DNA from: Sphingomonas sp. BK345 | GTDB taxonomy: Bacteria; Pseudomonadota; Alphaproteobacteria; Sphingomonadales; Sphingomonadaceae | Length of the DNA: 64,000 bases | Direction of reading: 5' to 3' | NCBI RefSeq assembly: GCF_014193845.1 | Contig: NZ_JACHZX010000010.1 | Location: 1-64,000, forward strand | In this document: in pieces, positions 62,422-64,000 of the stretch | Layout of the letters: each line of letters opens with the position of its first letter | Position numbering within the stretch: the stretch's first letter is position 1 | Translations under genes and position numbers: made by a program | The notes under the pieces: generated by a model | Database searches by the model: none | What the model was told of the DNA's origin: nothing | What the model saw: the letters and a program-made list of their open reading frames with translations, nothing else

Positions 62422-63416
62422 CGAATGTCGCCATCGCGCCACTGATCGACGGGCACGGACGCCGCATCGAATACCTGCGCATATCCGTCACGGATCGGTG
62501 CGACCTGCGATGCCGATACTGCATGAGCGAGCGCATGCGCTTCCTTCCACGGAATAAGGTGATGAGCCACGCGGAAGTCGGCGCGATCGCCGGGCGATTC
62601 ATGGCGCGCGGCGTCAGGAAGATTCGGCTCACCGGCGGCGAGCCGCTGGTCAGACCCGAGGTGATGGACCTCGTGCAGCAGCTTGGCGGACATGTCGGTC
62701 GTGACCTGGACGAACTGACGCTGACCACGAACGGCACGCAACTCGAGCGGCGAGCAGGCGATCTGCACGCGGCGGGCGTGAGAAGGATAAACGTCAGCCT
62801 GGACAGCCGTGACCCCGCCCTCTTCCGGGTCATCGCGCGGCGCGGGGACCACGCTACGGTCCTCCGCGGGATCAAGGCCGCGCATGCCGCCGGTCTGCGT
62901 GTCAAGATCAACATGGTCGTGCTGGCGGGTCTGAACGAGGCGGAGGTGCCCGACATGCTGGCCTGGTGCGGCGAGCGGGGCTTCGATCTCAGCCTCATCG
63001 AGACGATGCCACTCGGCAAGATCGACGAGGACCGGGCGGACCGCTTTGTACCCCTGAACCGCGTATTCGATCGGCTGTCGACCATCCACGATCTCTCACG
63101 CGACCAGCATCGGTCCGGCGGTCCCGCGCGCTACTGGCTCACTCGCTGGGGAACGCGGCTTGGCCTGATCTCCCCATTGACCGCGAACTTCTGCGACGGT
63201 TGCAACCGGGTCAGGCTCTCGACCGATGGTCGACTATACACCTGCCTCGGGCACGACGGATCGGTGGACCTCCGCGCCGCACTGCGAGGCGGCACCGCTG
63301 AGCTTGACACAGCTATCGACCTCGCGCTCGGAAGCAAGCCGCCCCGTCACGACTTTCGCATCGTTCGCAATGCGGCTCCCTCCGTCGAGCGACACATGAG
63401 CGTCACCGGCGGTTAA
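62418..63416 (+). CDS. moaA: GTP 3',8-cyclase MoaA
   Basis: A 332-residue radical-SAM enzyme, first step of molybdopterin synthesis. First cluster CDLRCRYC (family CxxxCxxC), GGEPLVRPEV, and a second cluster in NFCDGCNRVRL plus YTCLG. No moaC, mog or moe genes are in view, so other steps must be encoded elsewhere. Probably a second copy carried with xdhC; that needs the rest of the genome. Confidence 0.94.
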   Translation: MTNVAIAPLIDGHGRRIEYLRISVTDRCDLRCRYCMSERMRFLPRNKVMSHAEVGAIAGRFMARGVRKIRLTGGEPLVRPEVMDLVQQLGGHVGRDLDELTLTTNGTQLERRAGDLHAAGVRRINVSLDSRDPALFRVIARRGDHATVLRGIKAAHAAGLRVKINMVVLAGLNEAEVPDMLAWCGERGFDLSLIETMPLGKIDEDRADRFVPLNRVFDRLSTIHDLSRDQHRSGGPARYWLTRWGTRLGLISPLTANFCDGCNRVRLSTDGRLYTCLGHDGSVDLRAALRGGTAELDTAIDLALGSKPPRHDFRIVRNAAPSVERHMSVTGG

Positions 63417-64000
63417 AGCGGTTCGACTAACCGTCCGGGCCCGGTCGCGTATGCGGTAGCACCGCGAACGACATCGAACTGCCGCAACGTGACCTGCCGG
63501 GGCCGCTGTTGGTCGTCGGCATAGCTAACCGCAACCCAACGATCGCGGACGTCCCCACGGAGTGCGAGATCAACGTGCCCTTAATCACGGCCGATCCGCG
63601 GCTGATGCAACAGGCAGCTGCGGACGGATACCACGTCTTCTCCAGAGACCAGTTCGAATCGAAGAGTTGCACACCAGCCGCGGTGTAGGATCGAAGGGGC
63701 AGCGTCCCCGCATTACCCCCGATCAAGCGATTCACGGGTACTAACCCCATTTCGACGAGCTTCTATCCCACGATCACACGCATCGTCGTTATAGCCAGTC
63801 TCGCGGACGCGGCGCGGTTGGCGTCCATCGGCCGCAAGCCGATTGTCGAGGACAATGAGGCGCCGGGCTCATCGCGGCGATCGCGGTGCTCACGCGAAGA
63901 CCGTAATGACGTGGGGCCACGACGCTCCGCCAGGCCTACCGGCCTCACCTGCCGCCATCCCCGTTCCCATTCGCCAATCTGCGCGCGGTGAATCAACAGG
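63417..64000. other. Right-end region with decayed coding DNA
   Basis: 584 bases to the window edge. It holds the remnant at 63431-63688. A further coding-like run on the plus strand begins near 63775 (TRIVVIASLADAARLASIG) without a clear start. No complete gene. Confidence 0.55.
63431..63688 (+). pseudogene. Gene remnant with coding character, unrecognised
   Basis: 85 open codons between TAA (63428) and TAG (63686). The product has a plausible protein core (LPGPLLVVGIANRNPTIADV, then INVPLITADPRLMQQAAADG) but no ATG. It could also be a short gene from an internal TTG. No family recognised. It follows moaA by 14 bases, so it may be the tail of a decayed gene. Confidence 0.4.

Overview
The window looks like a high-GC alphaproteobacterial chromosome, most probably Sphingomonas or a close sphingomonad. 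The evidence is the gene order (purMN, hda-ppk-ppx, rnd, aspS, lipA, ispDF fusion, dusB-ntrBC-ntrYX-hfq-hflX), an Hfq with two Sm domains in one chain, frequent four-base start/stop overlaps, and three families of dispersed inverted repeats between genes. Genus assignment is inference from these signs; no 16S gene is present.

Region 1 (1-37.8 kb) is conserved housekeeping DNA with very high GC. From left to right it holds purine synthesis (purM-purN), a four-gene chain (DUF2066-like protein, HdaA, polyphosphate kinase, exopolyphosphatase), RNase D with an I78 inhibitor lipoprotein, AspRS, a beta-carbonic anhydrase, lipoyl synthase with a RatA/COQ10-like protein, CinA-type amidohydrolase and the IspDF fusion, then DusB with two nitrogen-type two-component pairs (NtrBC, NtrYX), tandem-Sm Hfq and HflX. 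These are followed by MazG, a VOC protein, an M20 amidohydrolase, an alpha/beta hydrolase and a GH130 glycosidase. A long minus-strand chain comes next (lytic transglycosylase, D-Ala-D-Ala carboxypeptidase, thymidylate kinase, DNA polymerase III delta prime, MetRS, TatD, metallo-beta-lactamase-fold hydrolase, a 54-residue membrane protein). A tRNA-Ser(TGA) closes the region.

Region 2 (38.2 kb to the right end) is accessory DNA. It starts with a 45-bp copy of the 3' part of tRNA-Arg(ACG), from the anticodon loop to CCA, next to a tyrosine integrase. This is the usual scar of an integrative element, and its geometry places the element to the right of the scar. Base composition drops at the integrase and stays mosaic. 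Behind it are a LysR-controlled redox cluster (aldo/keto reductase, ABM monooxygenase, DJ-1/PfpI protein), two paralogous periplasmic-propeller histidine kinases of about 1000 residues with one LuxR-type response regulator, a winged-helix regulator and a DoxX-like protein. A PaoABC-type molybdenum aldehyde oxidase follows, and then a run of small stress or detoxification proteins (two ABM-fold proteins, a Tat-exported VOC protein, a GFA protein, DUF2490, TMEM175, a ThuA-like protein). The molybdenum maturation genes xdhC and moaA lie near the end. Gene remnants sit at about 56 kb and 63.4 kb.

The most interesting working idea is that 43-63 kb is a transferred aldehyde/quinone-response module. 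In this reading the giant propeller kinases sense a periplasmic compound, the shared regulator controls the aldehyde oxidase, and the module carries its own oxidase maturation genes. The genes are clear; the functional link between them is inference.
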